Shown here one piece after another: positions 41,291-55,265 of a DNA stretch of 64,000 bases (the first letter of the stretch is position 1; every line of letters starts with the position of its first letter). Position numbers and translations under genes: made by a program. Below the pieces are notes generated by a model. It was not told where the DNA came from. It saw only the letters and a list, made by a program, of their open reading frames with translations, and did not search any database. The stretch covers positions 186,001 through 250,000 of the forward strand of contig JAQSDV010000001.1 in NCBI GenBank assembly GCA_029945425.1. Direction: 5' to 3'. The stretch is from a bacterium (GTDB lineage: Bacteria; Pseudomonadota; Alphaproteobacteria; Micavibrionales; UBA2020).

Positions 41291-42586
41291 ATGGCCGAGG
41301 GCACGCCAACTCCGAAGAAAAAGAAACCTGTTACGGTGATGCAGGACAGGCTGAAGGGTTATCAGTCGCGCCTGATCGACATCTCGCCCGACAATCCGCA
41401 TCTTTCCCTCACCCGCGCCTATGTCTGCGCCTTTGCGATCATCGCCGCGCTGACGATTGCCGGGCATCTGGTTGTGTCATACACAACCACCAAGCAAAAA
41501 GACGACGCCGAAATCACCTTCGCCATGACCGGCATGCGCTCGCTGATCGATATCGGGGTATCGAACGCGTCCTCCTACCGCACCTCCGGCAATAAATTCG
41601 ACGGGGACCTGCTGCGCGACACGCTGAAGCGCCTGAAGGATACCCGCACGGTCTTGAGAAACTACAATGACGGCGACGTGAACCAGATGTTCGCGGAAGC
41701 ACCCTACCTGCTCGATGACAGGATGGAAGATTTCGTGGAATCCGCGCTGGATTTCATGAGTTATCGCAGCACGGACAAATTCGAAAAATTCCGCGATGAA
41801 TTCGTTGACCTGACGCGCGACGCGAAGGCGTTTTCGATCAAGCTCGACCAGGCAATCGAGCTGTATCATGAAAACGTCACGGCGCAGATCGCATGGTCGC
41901 ACCGCATCCAGTATTTCACGGCCATGATCGTGCTGTCCGTCCTGCTGCTGGAGGCCTATTACATTTTCCGCCCGCTCGTGAAGCGCCTTGCGGCCTATAG
42001 CAAGGAGCTGATCCGCCTCGCGCTGGAGGACGAGCTGACAGGCCTTAAAAACCGCCGCGCGGTCATGCAGATGGCGAATGCCGAAATCTCCCGCTTCACC
42101 CGCACGGCCAAGCCCTTCGCCGTCGTGCTCTGCGACCTTGATAAATTCAAGACGGTCAACGATACCTATGGCCACAAGGTGGGCGACCTTGTACTGAAAC
42201 ACTACGCCAAGCTGATGACCAATTCGCTGCGCGGTTACGACGTCATTGGCCGCTTCGGCGGGGAAGAATTCGTGATCATGCTGCCCCAGACGGAACCGGA
42301 CAAGGCGCTGGCCATCATCAACCGCTTCCGCGAAACTGTCGCCAGCACCCCCTGCCCCTATGTGGACAAGAATGACCAGCAGCAGTTGCTGAAATTCACC
42401 TCCAGCTTCGGCATCGCCGCCGTGAAGTCGCACAAGCCGGTGTCGCTGGATACGCTGCTGATCCGCGCCGATGAATGTCTTTATGAAGCCAAAGATAAAG
42501 GCCGTAACTGCGCAATCATGGTCGTGCTTGAAGACAAACCTGCCGCAGCCCCGATCACCCCGCCGCCCGGCGAAGTTCCCGTTTAA
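41291..42586 (+). CDS. Membrane-anchored diguanylate cyclase (GGDEF domain)
   Basis: This 431-residue protein should make cyclic di-GMP from two GTP. Residues 1-40 are basic and cytoplasmic. A first transmembrane segment (about 43-66, TRAYVCAFAIIAALTIAGHLVVSY) is followed by a helical periplasmic sensor region of about 135 residues, then a second transmembrane segment (about 210-230, YFTAMIVLSVLLLEAYYIF). The GGDEF domain starts near 245 with LALEDELTGLKNRRAV, has LCDLDKFKTVNDTYGHKVGD and the intact active site RFGGEEF near 323. RGYD five residues before it is a typical inhibitory I-site, so product feedback is expected. The periplasmic ligand is unknown. It converges on a small periplasmic protein gene. 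Confidence 0.93.
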   Translation: MAEGTPTPKKKKPVTVMQDRLKGYQSRLIDISPDNPHLSLTRAYVCAFAIIAALTIAGHLVVSYTTTKQKDDAEITFAMTGMRSLIDIGVSNASSYRTSGNKFDGDLLRDTLKRLKDTRTVLRNYNDGDVNQMFAEAPYLLDDRMEDFVESALDFMSYRSTDKFEKFRDEFVDLTRDAKAFSIKLDQAIELYHENVTAQIAWSHRIQYFTAMIVLSVLLLEAYYIFRPLVKRLAAYSKELIRLALEDELTGLKNRRAVMQMANAEISRFTRTAKPFAVVLCDLDKFKTVNDTYGHKVGDLVLKHYAKLMTNSLRGYDVIGRFGGEEFVIMLPQTEPDKALAIINRFRETVASTPCPYVDKNDQQQLLKFTSSFGIAAVKSHKPVSLDTLLIRADECLYEAKDKGRNCAIMVVLEDKPAAAPITPPPGEVPV

Positions 42587-42589
42587 ATT

Positions 42590-43006
42590 TTACCGACTGC
42601 CGCCCGCATCACCTCTGCCTGCAGGCTGGGCGGTCTCTTTCCGCATCGCCGCCAGCGACGACGACAGCGTGTTCAGGCGGTCAATGACGGCCAGCAGTTT
42701 CTCCTCCGCAACATCTCCCGCGCTGTTCAGCTTGTCGACCTGTTGCTGAAGCGCGTCCAGTTTCGTATCGATATCGTGGAGGATGGCGGCGGCGTCAGGC
42801 TTCGCGGTTGGGACTGCAGGTTTCTTCGCAGCGGGCTTGGGCGTGAATAATTCCTCGATTGTCGCCGGTGCCGTGTTTGACCGCCGGTGTTGCAGGTCGC
42901 CAAGTGCCTTGCCCTCCTGCGGCGCAGTCATTTTCAACGTCTCGGATACGGCCACGGCGGGCAGCGCGAGCAACAGCCAGGCAAGCAGGATAAAACGCAT
43001 CGACAT
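42590..43006 (-). CDS. Secreted coiled-coil protein of unknown function
   Basis: This 138-residue protein begins with a Sec signal peptide (SMRFILLAWLLLALPAVAVSE, cleavage near residue 21). It has a proline/alanine/lysine-rich linker (FTPKPAAKKPAVPTAKP) and a predicted coiled coil (AAILHDIDTKLDALQQQVDKLNS, LLAVIDRLNTLSSSLAAMRKE). It should be periplasmic, perhaps oligomeric. ATG codons at residues 1 and 3 are both possible starts. It ends three bases from the stop of the convergent diguanylate cyclase and lies 86 bases beyond the rpoC end region. No family is recognised. Confidence 0.7.
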   Translation of the reverse strand: MSMRFILLAWLLLALPAVAVSETLKMTAPQEGKALGDLQHRRSNTAPATIEELFTPKPAAKKPAVPTAKPDAAAILHDIDTKLDALQQQVDKLNSAGDVAEEKLLAVIDRLNTLSSSLAAMRKETAQPAGRGDAGGSR

Positions 43007-43032
43007 TGTCCTCTTTGTTTCCTTTTGAAAAA

Positions 43033-43064
43033 GAAAACCCCCGCCGGAATAAACCGCGCGGGGG
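43033..43064 (-). terminator. Terminator after rpoC
   Basis: CCCCCGC (43038-43044) pairs with GCGGGGG (43058-43064), with an inner CGG/CCG extension, and TTTTC follows on the minus strand. It begins 29 bases after the rpoC stop and closes the rif operon. Confidence 0.85.
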
Positions 43065-43092
43065 AAATCTTTTGAGCCGTTAGTCGCTACGG

Positions 43093-47322
<4,230 letters not shown>

Positions 47323-47346
47323 GGTATTACTCCCAATCTCTTTCGA

Positions 47347-50300
47347 TTAATTGTTCTGGCTTTGCTTCAGGTCAACGTTCAGACCCAGCGACCGCAATTC
47401 CTTCACCAAGACGTTGAAGGATTCAGGGATACCGATTTCGAACGTATCGTCGCCGCGGACAATCGACTCATAGGCCTTGGTACGGCCTGCGACGTCGTCC
47501 GACTTGACGGTGAGCATTTCCTGCAGCGTGTAGGCCGCACCGTATGCCTGCAGCGCCCAGACTTCCATCTCCCCGAAGCGCTGGCCGCCGAACTGGGCTT
47601 TACCGCCCAGAGGCTGCTGCGTCACGAGTGAATACGGACCGATGGAGCGTGCGTGGATCTTGTCGTCGACAAGGTGGTGCAGCTTCAGCATATAGATGTA
47701 ACCGACGGTGACCTGGCGTTCGAAGTATTCGCCGGTACGGCCGTCGATCAGTTTCACCTGACCGGAGGTTGCGAGACCTGCGTCTTCGAGCATCTTGTTG
47801 ATGTCAGCCTCGACCGCGCCGTCAAAGACGGGGGTTGCGATCGGAACGCCGCGACGGATGTTGCCGCACATTTCGAACAGTTCGTTGTGCTTCAGCGTCG
47901 CCACGTCTTCTTTATAGGCCTTGTCGCCGTATGCCACTTTCAGCTTGGCATGCAGGTCTTTTTCCTGCTTCTCGCGCTCGGCGCCGGTTGCACGATGGTA
48001 GCGGTCGACGATCTCGCCGATCTGCTTGCCAAGGCGTGCGGTTGCCCAGCCCAGGTGGGTTTCAAGGATCTGGCCGACGTTCATGCGTGACGGAACGCCA
48101 AGCGGGTTCAGCACGAGGTCAACGGGGGTACCGTCTTCCAGGTAGGGCATGTTTTCGACGGGCATGATTTTCGACACGACACCTTTGTTGCCGTGGCGGC
48201 CTGCCATCTTGTCGCCGGGCTGCAGCTTGCGCTTGACCGCGATGAACACTTTCACCGTTTTCATGACGCCGGGCAGCATTTCGTCGCCGCGCTGCAGTTT
48301 TTCAACTTTGTTCTCGAAACGCTGGGTCAGGTCGTCGATCGCGCGATCAAAGGTCTGGCCCATGGATTCGATGTCGCCCATGGTTTTTTCGTCGGTGACG
48401 ACGATTTCGCGCCATTCATGGCGTTTCGTCGCTTCGAGGTCGGCTGCCGTGATCTTGTCGCCTTTTTTCAGGCCTTCGATCGGCTTGGCAACCGATTTGC
48501 CAATCAGGTTTTCTTTCATGCGGCCGTAGTAGCCACGCTCGTAGATGCGGCGTTCGTCGTCGCGGTCTTTTGCGAGACGTTCGATTTCAGCGCGTTCGAT
48601 GGACAGGGCACGCTGGTCTTTATCAACGCCACGGCGGGAGAACACGCGGACTTCCACGATCGTGCCCGAGATACCCGGGGGAACGCGCAAGCTTGTGTCT
48701 TTCACGTCGGAGGCTTTTTCGCCGAAGATGGCGCGGAGGAGTTTTTCCTCCGGCGTCATCGGAGATTCACCCTTGGGCGTGACTTTACCAACCAGAATGT
48801 CGCCTGCTTTCACATCGGCGCCGATGTAAACGATACCGGCTTCGTCGAGGTGCTTGAGGCCTTCCTCGCCGACGTTCGGGATGTCGCGGGTGATGTCTTC
48901 CTGACCCAGTTTCGTGTCGCGCGCCATGACTTCGAATTCCTCGATATGGATCGAGGTGAAGACGTCGTCGGAAGCGATGCGTTCGGAAATCAGGATGGAG
49001 TCTTCGAAGTTGTAGCCGTTCCAGGGCATGAACGCGACAAGCACGTTACGGCCGAGGGCCAATTCGCCCAGCTCGGTCGAGGGACCGTCGCCGATGATGT
49101 CGCCGGCTTCAACGCGATCGCCCACTTTCACAAGCGGGGTCTGCGTGATGCAGGTGTTCTGGTTGGAACGGGTGAACTTTTTCAGTTTGTAGATGTCGAC
49201 AGTCGATTTCGCGCTGTCTTTTTCATCCGTTGCGTGGACGACGATACGGTTTGCGTCAACCGAGTCAACGATACCGGCGCGCAGTGCCGCAATCGCAGAG
49301 CCGGAGTCGCGGGCAACCGCGTATTCCATGCCCGTGCCGACCAGCGGCGCGTCGGAACGCATCAGCGGAACGGCCTGACGCTGCATGTTCGAGCCCATGA
49401 GCGCGCGGTTCGCGTCGTCGTTTTCAAGGAAGGGGATGAGCGCCGCTGCAACCGAAACGATCTGTTTCGGCGAGACGTCGATCAGGTCGATCTGGTCGCG
49501 GGGCGACAGGATGTAGTCGCCACCTTTGCGGCACGAAACGAGGTCGGACACGAAGCCCATTTTGGCGTCGAGTTCGGCGTTCGCCTGCGCGATCGTGTAT
49601 TTGCCCTCTTCCATCGCCGACATGTAAACCACATCGTCGGTGACCTTGTTGTTCACGACTTTGCGGTACGGGGATTCAATGAAACCGTACTGGTTGATGC
49701 GTGCATAGGTGGAGAGCGAGTTGATCAGACCGATGTTCGGACCCTCGGGCGTTTCGATCGGGCAGATACGGCCGTAATGGGTCGGGTGAACGTCGCGGAC
49801 TTCGAAGCCAGCGCGTTCGCGGGTCAGACCGCCTGGTCCAAGTGCGGACATACGGCGTTTGTGCGTGATTTCCGACAGCGGGTTCGTCTGGTCCATGAAC
49901 TGCGACAGCTGCGAGGAGCCGAAGAATTCGCGGACAGCGGCTGCAGCCGGTTTCGCGTTGATCAGGTCGTGCGGCATCGCGGTGTCGATGTCGACAGACG
50001 ACATACGTTCGCGGATCGCGCGTTCCATACGCATCAGGCCGACGCGGCACTGGTTTTCCATCAATTCACCGACCGAGCGGACGCGGCGGTTACCAAGGTG
50101 ATCGATATCGTCCGTTTCGCCACGGCCGTCCTTCAGATCCACGAGGATCTTGAGGATCGCCATGATGTCTTCCTTGCGGAGGATACGGACCTGGTCGTCG
50201 GTTTTGAAATCGAGGCGCGAGTTCATTTTCACGCGGCCGACCGGTGACAGGTCATAGCGTTCGAAGTCAAAGAACAAGCCGCGGAACAGCGTGTCAGCCG

Positions 50301-51570
50301 ATTCCAGCGTGGGCGGTTCGCCCGGGCGCATGACGCGGTAGATGTCGATCAGCGCGTCTTCGCGGTTGCGGCACTTGTCGGCAGCCAGCGTGTTGCGGAT
50401 GTAGCCGCCCACGTTGATGTTGTCGATCGCGAGGATTTCGAGCGACTTGAGGCCGAGCTTCTCGATTTTGTCGATGCTTTTTGCATCGAGTTCTTCGCCA
50501 GCCTCGAACACGACTTCGCCGGTCTTGTCGTCGGTGACGGTGCGCGCGATTGCCGCGCCCACGAGTTCTTCCGACTGGATCACGACGTCTTTCAGGCCGT
50601 CTTCTTCAAGCTTGCGGGCCTGACGCGCGGTGATTTTCGTGTTGGCAGGAACTTTCACCTTGCCGGTTTTCGCGTCGATCAGGTCGTATTTGCTCTTCAG
50701 GCCGCGGAAACGGTCGGCGACGTAAGGGGTCTTCCAGCCGTCTTTGGTCTTTTCGTAGGGGATGATCGCGTAGAAGTAATGCAGGATTTCTTCTTTCGAC
50801 AGACCTTGAATTTTGGTCGGGTCGACGGGCTTGCCGGCCTTGTGCTGGCGTTCGCGGTATTTCGCGGATTCATCGGAATCCAGCGCGAGCAGGAAGGTGG
50901 TCACGGGCAGCTTGCGGCGGCGGTCGATACGCACATACACGAGGTCTTTGGCGTCGAATTCGAAATCGAGCCAGGAGCCGCGGTAGGGGATGACGCGCGC
51001 AGCAAACAGGTATTTGCCGGACGAGTGGGTCTTGCCCTGGTCGTGGTCAAAGAACACGCCGGGTGAACGGTGCATCTGGGAAACGATCACGCGCTCGGTG
51101 CCGTTGACGACGAACGTGCCGTTACCGGTCATGAGGGGCATGTCGACCATGTAGACATCCTGTTCCTTGATGTCGCGGATCGTGCGCGCACCGGAATCTT
51201 CGTCGATGTCAAAGGTGGAGAGGCGCAAGGTCACGCGCAGGGGCGCCGCATAGGTCATGCCGCGCTGGACGCATTCTTCCACGTCGTATTTGGGTTCTTC
51301 GAGTTCATAGCGCACGAAATCGATTTCCGCGCGGCCCGAGAAATCCTTGATCGGGAATACGGACTTGAACACTTCCTGGAGGCCCTCGGTCAGGCGGTCC
51401 TGGTGTTTCGTGTCGCGCTGCAGGAATTTCTCGTAGGAATTGCGCTGCACCTCGATCAGGTTCGGCATTTCACAAACTTCGGGAATTTTTCCGAAGCTGC
51501 GACGGATCCGCTTGCGGCCCGTGAAGCTTTTGCTGTCGGTAAGTGAACGAATTGCCTTTTTTGCGCTCAT
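47347..51570 (-). CDS. rpoB: RNA polymerase beta subunit
   Basis: RpoB (1407 residues) forms most of the catalytic cleft wall. The rifampicin-site region [29 protein letters not shown] sequence, then [21 protein letters not shown], has the D, H and S residues linked with resistance in their wild-type form. The C-terminal [32 protein letters not shown] is complete. AAGGA seven bases upstream sets the start. It is separated from rplL by 283 bases that hold a perfect hairpin and phased repeats. Confidence 0.99.
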   Translation of the reverse strand: MSAKKAIRSLTDSKSFTGRKRIRRSFGKIPEVCEMPNLIEVQRNSYEKFLQRDTKHQDRLTEGLQEVFKSVFPIKDFSGRAEIDFVRYELEEPKYDVEECVQRGMTYAAPLRVTLRLSTFDIDEDSGARTIRDIKEQDVYMVDMPLMTGNGTFVVNGTERVIVSQMHRSPGVFFDHDQGKTHSSGKYLFAARVIPYRGSWLDFEFDAKDLVYVRIDRRRKLPVTTFLLALDSDESAKYRERQHKAGKPVDPTKIQGLSKEEILHYFYAIIPYEKTKDGWKTPYVADRFRGLKSKYDLIDAKTGKVKVPANTKITARQARKLEEDGLKDVVIQSEELVGAAIARTVTDDKTGEVVFEAGEELDAKSIDKIEKLGLKSLEILAIDNINVGGYIRNTLAADKCRNREDALIDIYRVMRPGEPPTLESADTLFRGLFFDFERYDLSPVGRVKMNSRLDFKTDDQVRILRKEDIMAILKILVDLKDGRGETDDIDHLGNRRVRSVGELMENQCRVGLMRMERAIRERMSSVDIDTAMPHDLINAKPAAAAVREFFGSSQLSQFMDQTNPLSEITHKRRMSALGPGGLTRERAGFEVRDVHPTHYGRICPIETPEGPNIGLINSLSTYARINQYGFIESPYRKVVNNKVTDDVVYMSAMEEGKYTIAQANAELDAKMGFVSDLVSCRKGGDYILSPRDQIDLIDVSPKQIVSVAAALIPFLENDDANRALMGSNMQRQAVPLMRSDAPLVGTGMEYAVARDSGSAIAALRAGIVDSVDANRIVVHATDEKDSAKSTVDIYKLKKFTRSNQNTCITQTPLVKVGDRVEAGDIIGDGPSTELGELALGRNVLVAFMPWNGYNFEDSILISERIASDDVFTSIHIEEFEVMARDTKLGQEDITRDIPNVGEEGLKHLDEAGIVYIGADVKAGDILVGKVTPKGESPMTPEEKLLRAIFGEKASDVKDTSLRVPPGISGTIVEVRVFSRRGVDKDQRALSIERAEIERLAKDRDDERRIYERGYYGRMKENLIGKSVAKPIEGLKKGDKITAADLEATKRHEWREIVVTDEKTMGDIESMGQTFDRAIDDLTQRFENKVEKLQRGDEMLPGVMKTVKVFIAVKRKLQPGDKMAGRHGNKGVVSKIMPVENMPYLEDGTPVDLVLNPLGVPSRMNVGQILETHLGWATARLGKQIGEIVDRYHRATGAEREKQEKDLHAKLKVAYGDKAYKEDVATLKHNELFEMCGNIRRGVPIATPVFDGAVEADINKMLEDAGLATSGQVKLIDGRTGEYFERQVTVGYIYMLKLHHLVDDKIHARSIGPYSLVTQQPLGGKAQFGGQRFGEMEVWALQAYGAAYTLQEMLTVKSDDVAGRTKAYESIVRGDDTFEIGIPESFNVLVKELRSLGLNVDLKQSQNN

Positions 51571-51691
51571 GGCGTTTTCCTTGTGTCACGATGAAAGAAT
51601 ATGGGCTCGAAGGCCCAACCTGAAGTGCTAAGGACGAAAAACGGAGCCCACCACATGACTTCCGACGTCCTGAAAAATCTTGAATTCCCGC

Positions 51692-51730
51692 TAGTGCCGT
51701 TTAGTGCCGAGATAGTGCCTTGATATTATA
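51692..51730 (-). promoter_or_regulatory. TATAAT with three phased GGCACTA repeats upstream of rpoB
   Basis: On the minus strand a TATAAT (51730-51725) is followed by three GGCACTA copies at 51719-51713, 51708-51702 and 51698-51692. They are spaced 11 and 10 bases, one helical turn each. They would lie at the predicted transcript start. No good -35 is at the usual distance (TTGACG is only eight bases upstream), so promoter function is uncertain. Confidence 0.4.
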
Positions 51731-51786
51731 TAGTTTTCCGTCAAGAGCCCCGGAAGGCGGGCATTTTAGTCCTTAACAGCAGAAGG

Positions 51787-51812
51787 GGCGGCGGGAAATT
51801 TTTCCCGCCGCC
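51787..51812 (-). promoter_or_regulatory. Perfect 12-base-pair hairpin between rplL and rpoB
   Basis: GGCGGCGGGAAA (51787-51798) and TTTCCCGCCGCC (51801-51812) are exact inverted repeats around TT, 42 bases after the rplL stop. No U-tract follows on the minus strand. In E. coli this spacer holds an attenuator and an RNase III site that set the r-protein to polymerase ratio. The position suggests a similar use, but the mechanism is inference. Confidence 0.65.
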
Positions 51813-51853
51813 GCAATCTTATACGTCGCTGTAGAGCGAAATAATCAAGATGA

Positions 51854-52219
51854 TTACTTCAGCTCAACTTTTGCGCCGACTTCTTCCAGTTTCTTTTTCA
51901 GTGCGTCAGCGTCTGCCTTGTTGACGCCGGCTTTCACCGACTTCGGCGCGCCTTCAACCAGGTCTTTCGCTTCTTTCAGGCCCAGGCCCGTGATTTCGCG
52001 AACGACTTTGATCACTTCGATTTTCTTGTCGCCAGCAGCTGCCAGGACAACATCGAATTCGGTTTTAGCTTCGCCAGCGGGTGCAGCGCCGACAGCTGCA
52101 ACAGCAGCCGGAGCAGCAGCGGAAACGCCCCACTTCTCTTCGAGAAGTTTGGACAGTTCGGACGCTTCGAGAACGGTCAGTTTCGACAGTTCATCAACGA
52201 TTTTTGCGAGATCAGCCAT
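51854..52219 (-). CDS. rplL: 50S ribosomal protein bL12 (L7/L12)
   Basis: bL12 (121 residues) forms the flexible stalk that recruits translation GTPases. The N-terminal dimerisation helices ([28 protein letters not shown]), an Ala-rich hinge ([18 protein letters not shown]) and the C-terminal domain ([27 protein letters not shown]) are all present. It follows rplJ by 54 bases. Confidence 0.98.
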   Translation of the reverse strand: MADLAKIVDELSKLTVLEASELSKLLEEKWGVSAAAPAAVAAVGAAPAGEAKTEFDVVLAAAGDKKIEVIKVVREITGLGLKEAKDLVEGAPKSVKAGVNKADADALKKKLEEVGAKVELK

Positions 52220-52273
52220 TGTAGTACTCCTTAATAAGATTTAGTTCGGTTGTTTGTTTAAGCCAGTTCGTAG

Positions 52274-52786
52274 TTATTCGCCCTTTGCAGCGTAAGCGCT
52301 GAGGACACGGGCCAGTTGAGCTGCCGGTGCTTGTGCAATGGTGGCGATCTGACGGGCCGGTGCTTTGAGCAGGCCGGCCAGTTGGCCACGCAGTTGGTCA
52401 AGCGAGGGCAGTTTCGACAATGCCACAATAGCCGCCGTATCGAGGACCTTGTCGCCAAGTGCTCCGCCGATGATAACGAGCTTTTCGTTATCTTTGGCGA
52501 AATTGGCGGCGATCTTCGCAGCAGCGACAGCGTCTTTCGACGTTGCGATGCCAACGGGGCCTTTGAGCATAGGGCCGATGCCTTCAAAGCGCGTACCTTT
52601 GAGAGCTCGCAACACGAGCCGGTTCTTGGATACTTTGAAATCAACGCCTTCTTTACGCATTCTGACGCGCAGTTCGGACACCTGGGCAGCCGTCAGACCA
52701 ACGTTTTTGGTCACGACGATTGACTCGACGTCTCCGAGCGTCTCCTGCAAGCCGGCGATAACTTCAGCTTTCTTTGCACGATCCAC
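52274..52786 (-). CDS. rplJ: 50S ribosomal protein uL10
   Basis: uL10 (170 residues) anchors the L12 stalk. It begins MDRAKKAEVIAGLQETLGDVESIVVTKNVGLTAAQV and has MRKEGVDFKVSKNRLVLRALKGT near residue 47. The C-terminal helix that binds L12 dimers (QLAGLLKAPARQIATIAQAPAAQLARVLSAYA) follows. The start codon is GTG, with GGAG eight bases upstream. A 255-base leader separates it from rplA. Confidence 0.98.
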   Translation of the reverse strand: MDRAKKAEVIAGLQETLGDVESIVVTKNVGLTAAQVSELRVRMRKEGVDFKVSKNRLVLRALKGTRFEGIGPMLKGPVGIATSKDAVAAAKIAANFAKDNEKLVIIGGALGDKVLDTAAIVALSKLPSLDQLRGQLAGLLKAPARQIATIAQAPAAQLARVLSAYAAKGE

Positions 52787-53041
52787 GGGATATTCTCCGT
52801 TTCTTTTTAGTTATGGCGCGCTTCCTTGTGACGGGAAATGTGCCGGGGTTGCATGAAGGAAAACGATAGACTGTCTTCCCACCTGTTTATCCCGTCCGAA
52901 GCGTCCAGCCATAACGGATAGTCCCGTTAAAAACTTTCTTCCTCGTCTGTACTGGCCTTTTCAGGTTTAGCCCCCGCTTGGGGTACCAGTAGTCTCGGAC
53001 AGGGATCTGGTCGGGGGCTAAAAGCCCCGTCCCAAATTTAG
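52787..53041 (-). promoter_or_regulatory. rplJ (L10) leader region
   Basis: The long untranslated stretch before rplJ contains a closing stem of GC-rich arms, AGCCCCCG and CGGGGGCT. It encloses a kinked region with CCAGATCCCTGTCCGAG and ACTACTGGTACC, where CCAG and CTGG also pair. This organisation resembles the L10-L12-binding kink-turn leader that lets the r-proteins repress their own translation. The identification rests on position and general shape. A covariance-model search with the L10 leader family would settle it. Confidence 0.55.
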
Positions 53042-53776
53042 TTACGCGGCGGCGCGCAGCAGGCTTGCGAGTTCCAGCTTGACGCCGGGACCCATCGTGG
53101 AGGAAAGGCTCGCCTTGCGGAGATAGTTGCCTTTCATCGTTGCCGGCTTCGCCTTCACAACCGCGTCCAGCAGGGCGCGGATGTTTTCGCAAAGCTTCTT
53201 CTCGTCGAAAGATGCCTTGCCCACGCCGACGTGGACAATGCCTTCTTTCTGGGCGCGGAATTCAACGGAGCCGCCTTTTGCCGCTTTAACGGCCGAGGTG
53301 ACGTCCATCGTGACGGTGCCCAGTTTCGGGTTGGGCATCAGGCCTTTCGGGCCCAGGATCTGGCCGAGCTTACCGACCGTACCCATCATGTCCGGGGTCG
53401 CGATGACGCGCTCGAAAGGCATGTCGCCCTTTTGGACGCGTGCCGCGAGATCGTCGTCACCGACAACGTCAGCGCCTGCTTTTTTCGCTTCTTCGGCTTT
53501 GGGGCCTTTCGCGAAAACGGCGACGCGCACGTTTTTACCGGTGCCGTTCGGCAGGATAACCATGCCGCGGACGTTCTGGTCAGACTGTTTGCTGTCGATG
53601 CCGAGGTTGATCGCGATTTCGATGGTTTCATCGAATTTCGCGGTCGCGTTCGACTTGATGTATTTCACGGCGTCTTCAAGAGACCAGATCTGGGTGATGT
53701 CTTGAGCTTCGCGCGTTTTGCGCAGGCGCTTGGTGAAAGCCGATTTTTGTTTCGTCGCTTTTTCTTTTTTAGCCAT
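53042..53776 (-). CDS. rplA: 50S ribosomal protein uL1
   Basis: uL1 (244 residues) forms the L1 stalk and in many bacteria represses its own operon. Signatures are [82 protein letters not shown] and the C-terminal [20 protein letters not shown]. The N-terminus has about 15 extra basic residues. It lies five bases after rplK. Confidence 0.98.
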   Translation of the reverse strand: MAKKEKATKQKSAFTKRLRKTREAQDITQIWSLEDAVKYIKSNATAKFDETIEIAINLGIDSKQSDQNVRGMVILPNGTGKNVRVAVFAKGPKAEEAKKAGADVVGDDDLAARVQKGDMPFERVIATPDMMGTVGKLGQILGPKGLMPNPKLGTVTMDVTSAVKAAKGGSVEFRAQKEGIVHVGVGKASFDEKKLCENIRALLDAVVKAKPATMKGNYLRKASLSSTMGPGVKLELASLLRAAA

Positions 53777-53781
53777 GATGA

Positions 53782-54216
53782 TTAGCCCTCCACGACTTGA
53801 ATGCCCATCGAACGTGCGGTACCGGCGATCGATTTCGCAGCGGTGTCGACGTTAGCGGCGTTCATGTCTTTCAGTTTGGCGGTCGCGATTTCGCGGACTT
53901 GCGTCATCGTGACTTTGCCGACATTGGCGTCTTTACCCGCAGCGCCCGAACCTTTTTCCAGCTTTGCAGCTTTCATCAGGTAGTAGCTTGCAGGGGGGGT
54001 TTTCATGACGAACGTGAACGAACGGTCCACGTAAACGGTGATCACGCAAGGGATCGGCATGCCAGGTTCCATGCCCTGGGTCAGCGCGTTAAAGCCTTTG
54101 CAGAATTCCATGATGTTCACGCCAGCCTGGCCGAGAGCGGGGCCGATGGGCGGCGAGGGGTTTGCTTTACCAGCTGGAACGACCAGCTTGATATAGCCTT
54201 GTACTTTCTTTGCCAT
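53782..54216 (-). CDS. rplK: 50S ribosomal protein uL11
   Basis: uL11 (144 residues) binds the GTPase-associated centre of 23S rRNA. It begins [43 protein letters not shown] and has the C-terminal [35 protein letters not shown]. It is the first gene of its operon here. The secE-nusG pair usually found directly upstream is absent. Confidence 0.98.
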   Translation of the reverse strand: MAKKVQGYIKLVVPAGKANPSPPIGPALGQAGVNIMEFCKGFNALTQGMEPGMPIPCVITVYVDRSFTFVMKTPPASYYLMKAAKLEKGSGAAGKDANVGKVTMTQVREIATAKLKDMNAANVDTAAKSIAGTARSMGIQVVEG

Positions 54217-54330
54217 TTATATTCTCCTTTAAGGTCAAAGGGTTGTGGTGCGGCTCCGGTTGGTCTTGGCCGGTGAGCCTCCCACAGTTCTGTCGGGCAG
54301 ATTCCGATAAAGAATCGCCAGACGCGGCAG

Positions 54331-54358
54331 AATATAGCCGTATTGTACTGGAATGCAA
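54331..54358 (-). promoter_or_regulatory. Promoter of the rplK operon
   Basis: On the minus strand TTGCAT (54358-54353) and TATATT (54336-54331) are 16 bases apart. Initiation near 54324 gives a leader of about 108 bases, which contains a GC-rich hairpin (GGCTC-CCGG with CCGG-GCC) but no gene. Confidence 0.7.
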
Positions 54359-54485
54359 GGAAATTCGAGGTGGATAACAGTCGCCGGCTGTGCTCCGCAG
54401 CGGAATGTTATGGTTTTAATCTATATTCATATTCAAATAAAGCAAGCAGGGGTTTTAAACCGCGCCCCCGCCGGGGATGGCCCCG

Positions 54486-54514
54486 TTTACATCATGGCCG
54501 AATAGCAATAGGCT
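54486..54514 (+). promoter_or_regulatory. Weak promoter candidate for the coiled-coil/peroxiredoxin pair
   Basis: TTTACA (54486-54491) and TAGGCT (54509-54514) are 17 bases apart, 41 bases before the ATG. The -10 is a poor match. Nothing else is visible in the 54359-54554 stretch. Confidence 0.35.
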
Positions 54515-54554
54515 AGCCCTATCACCCACCCAGCTGACAACGACCGGAGTTTTC

Positions 54555-55265
54555 ATGGCCGACAATCCTTTGCCCGAAGACGGCAAGCCTCCCAAGGATG
54601 TATTCAAGGACTTTCTCGACGCCGCCTCGAAAAAGGCGGGGGAAAACCAGACCCACGCCAATGAGCAGGCCGCATTGAAGAGCCAGAAAGACGCCTTGCG
54701 CGCCGAGTTGCTGCGCCAGTGCAATGACGCCAAAGACGGCATGCGCGAAAGATACGAAGGCCATATCCATCCGATTTTATCTCTGCTGGAGACACTCCCC
54801 GAAAAAGACGGCAAAAAATTCCATGTAAAGGTCGCATTCTCCGACGGCAATATCGACGAGGCTGTCGAGGCGCTGGATGAAATTTTGCATGACGGCCCGA
54901 CGCTGACGATCACCGTCCGGTACGACAAGGACTGGGGCAAGGAAGTCGCGTCCCAGACCGATATCCACCCGATGATCAAAGTCGTGCTGGAACCCGTATC
55001 TTATAGAACTGACGACGACATCAGCGTAACCCGCTTCGACAAACTGTCCGAAGACTGGGATATCGGCGGCGGCTTTACCAAGAAGCATGATGAATCGTCT
55101 GCCTACGGCTATGACTCGTTGCGCGAGGCGCTGGGCGAATGGCTGGCCGACAACGCGCCCGACCGTATCGCCGATATCGTCGCGGCCAAGGACGGCCCGC
55201 CGCCCAAAGGCCCCACCTTGCCCCCCGCCACCAATAAATATAAAGGCGGCGCATTGCGTCCGTAA
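54555..55265 (+). CDS. Soluble acidic protein of unknown function
   Basis: This 236-residue protein has no signal peptide or membrane span. Residues 15-70 are highly charged and probably helical (VFKDFLDAASKKAGENQTHANEQAALKSQKDAL-type). The middle has a beta-rich segment (KKFHVKVAFSDGNIDEAVEAL, GPTLTITVRYDKDWGKEV). The tail is proline-rich (KDGPPPKGPTLPPATNKYKGG). The ATG at 54555 has GGAG five bases upstream; an in-frame GTG or ATG 78 bases earlier lacks support. The stop overlaps the peroxiredoxin start by one base (TAATG), which suggests coupled translation. I do not recognise a family. Confidence 0.75.
   Translation: MADNPLPEDGKPPKDVFKDFLDAASKKAGENQTHANEQAALKSQKDALRAELLRQCNDAKDGMRERYEGHIHPILSLLETLPEKDGKKFHVKVAFSDGNIDEAVEALDEILHDGPTLTITVRYDKDWGKEVASQTDIHPMIKVVLEPVSYRTDDDISVTRFDKLSEDWDIGGGFTKKHDESSAYGYDSLREALGEWLADNAPDRIADIVAAKDGPPPKGPTLPPATNKYKGGALRP

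Noticed and set aside
54224..54300. GC-rich hairpin upstream of rplK as a tRNA-Trp remnant
   Set aside because: No cloverleaf, anticodon arm or T-loop could be found; only a simple stem.
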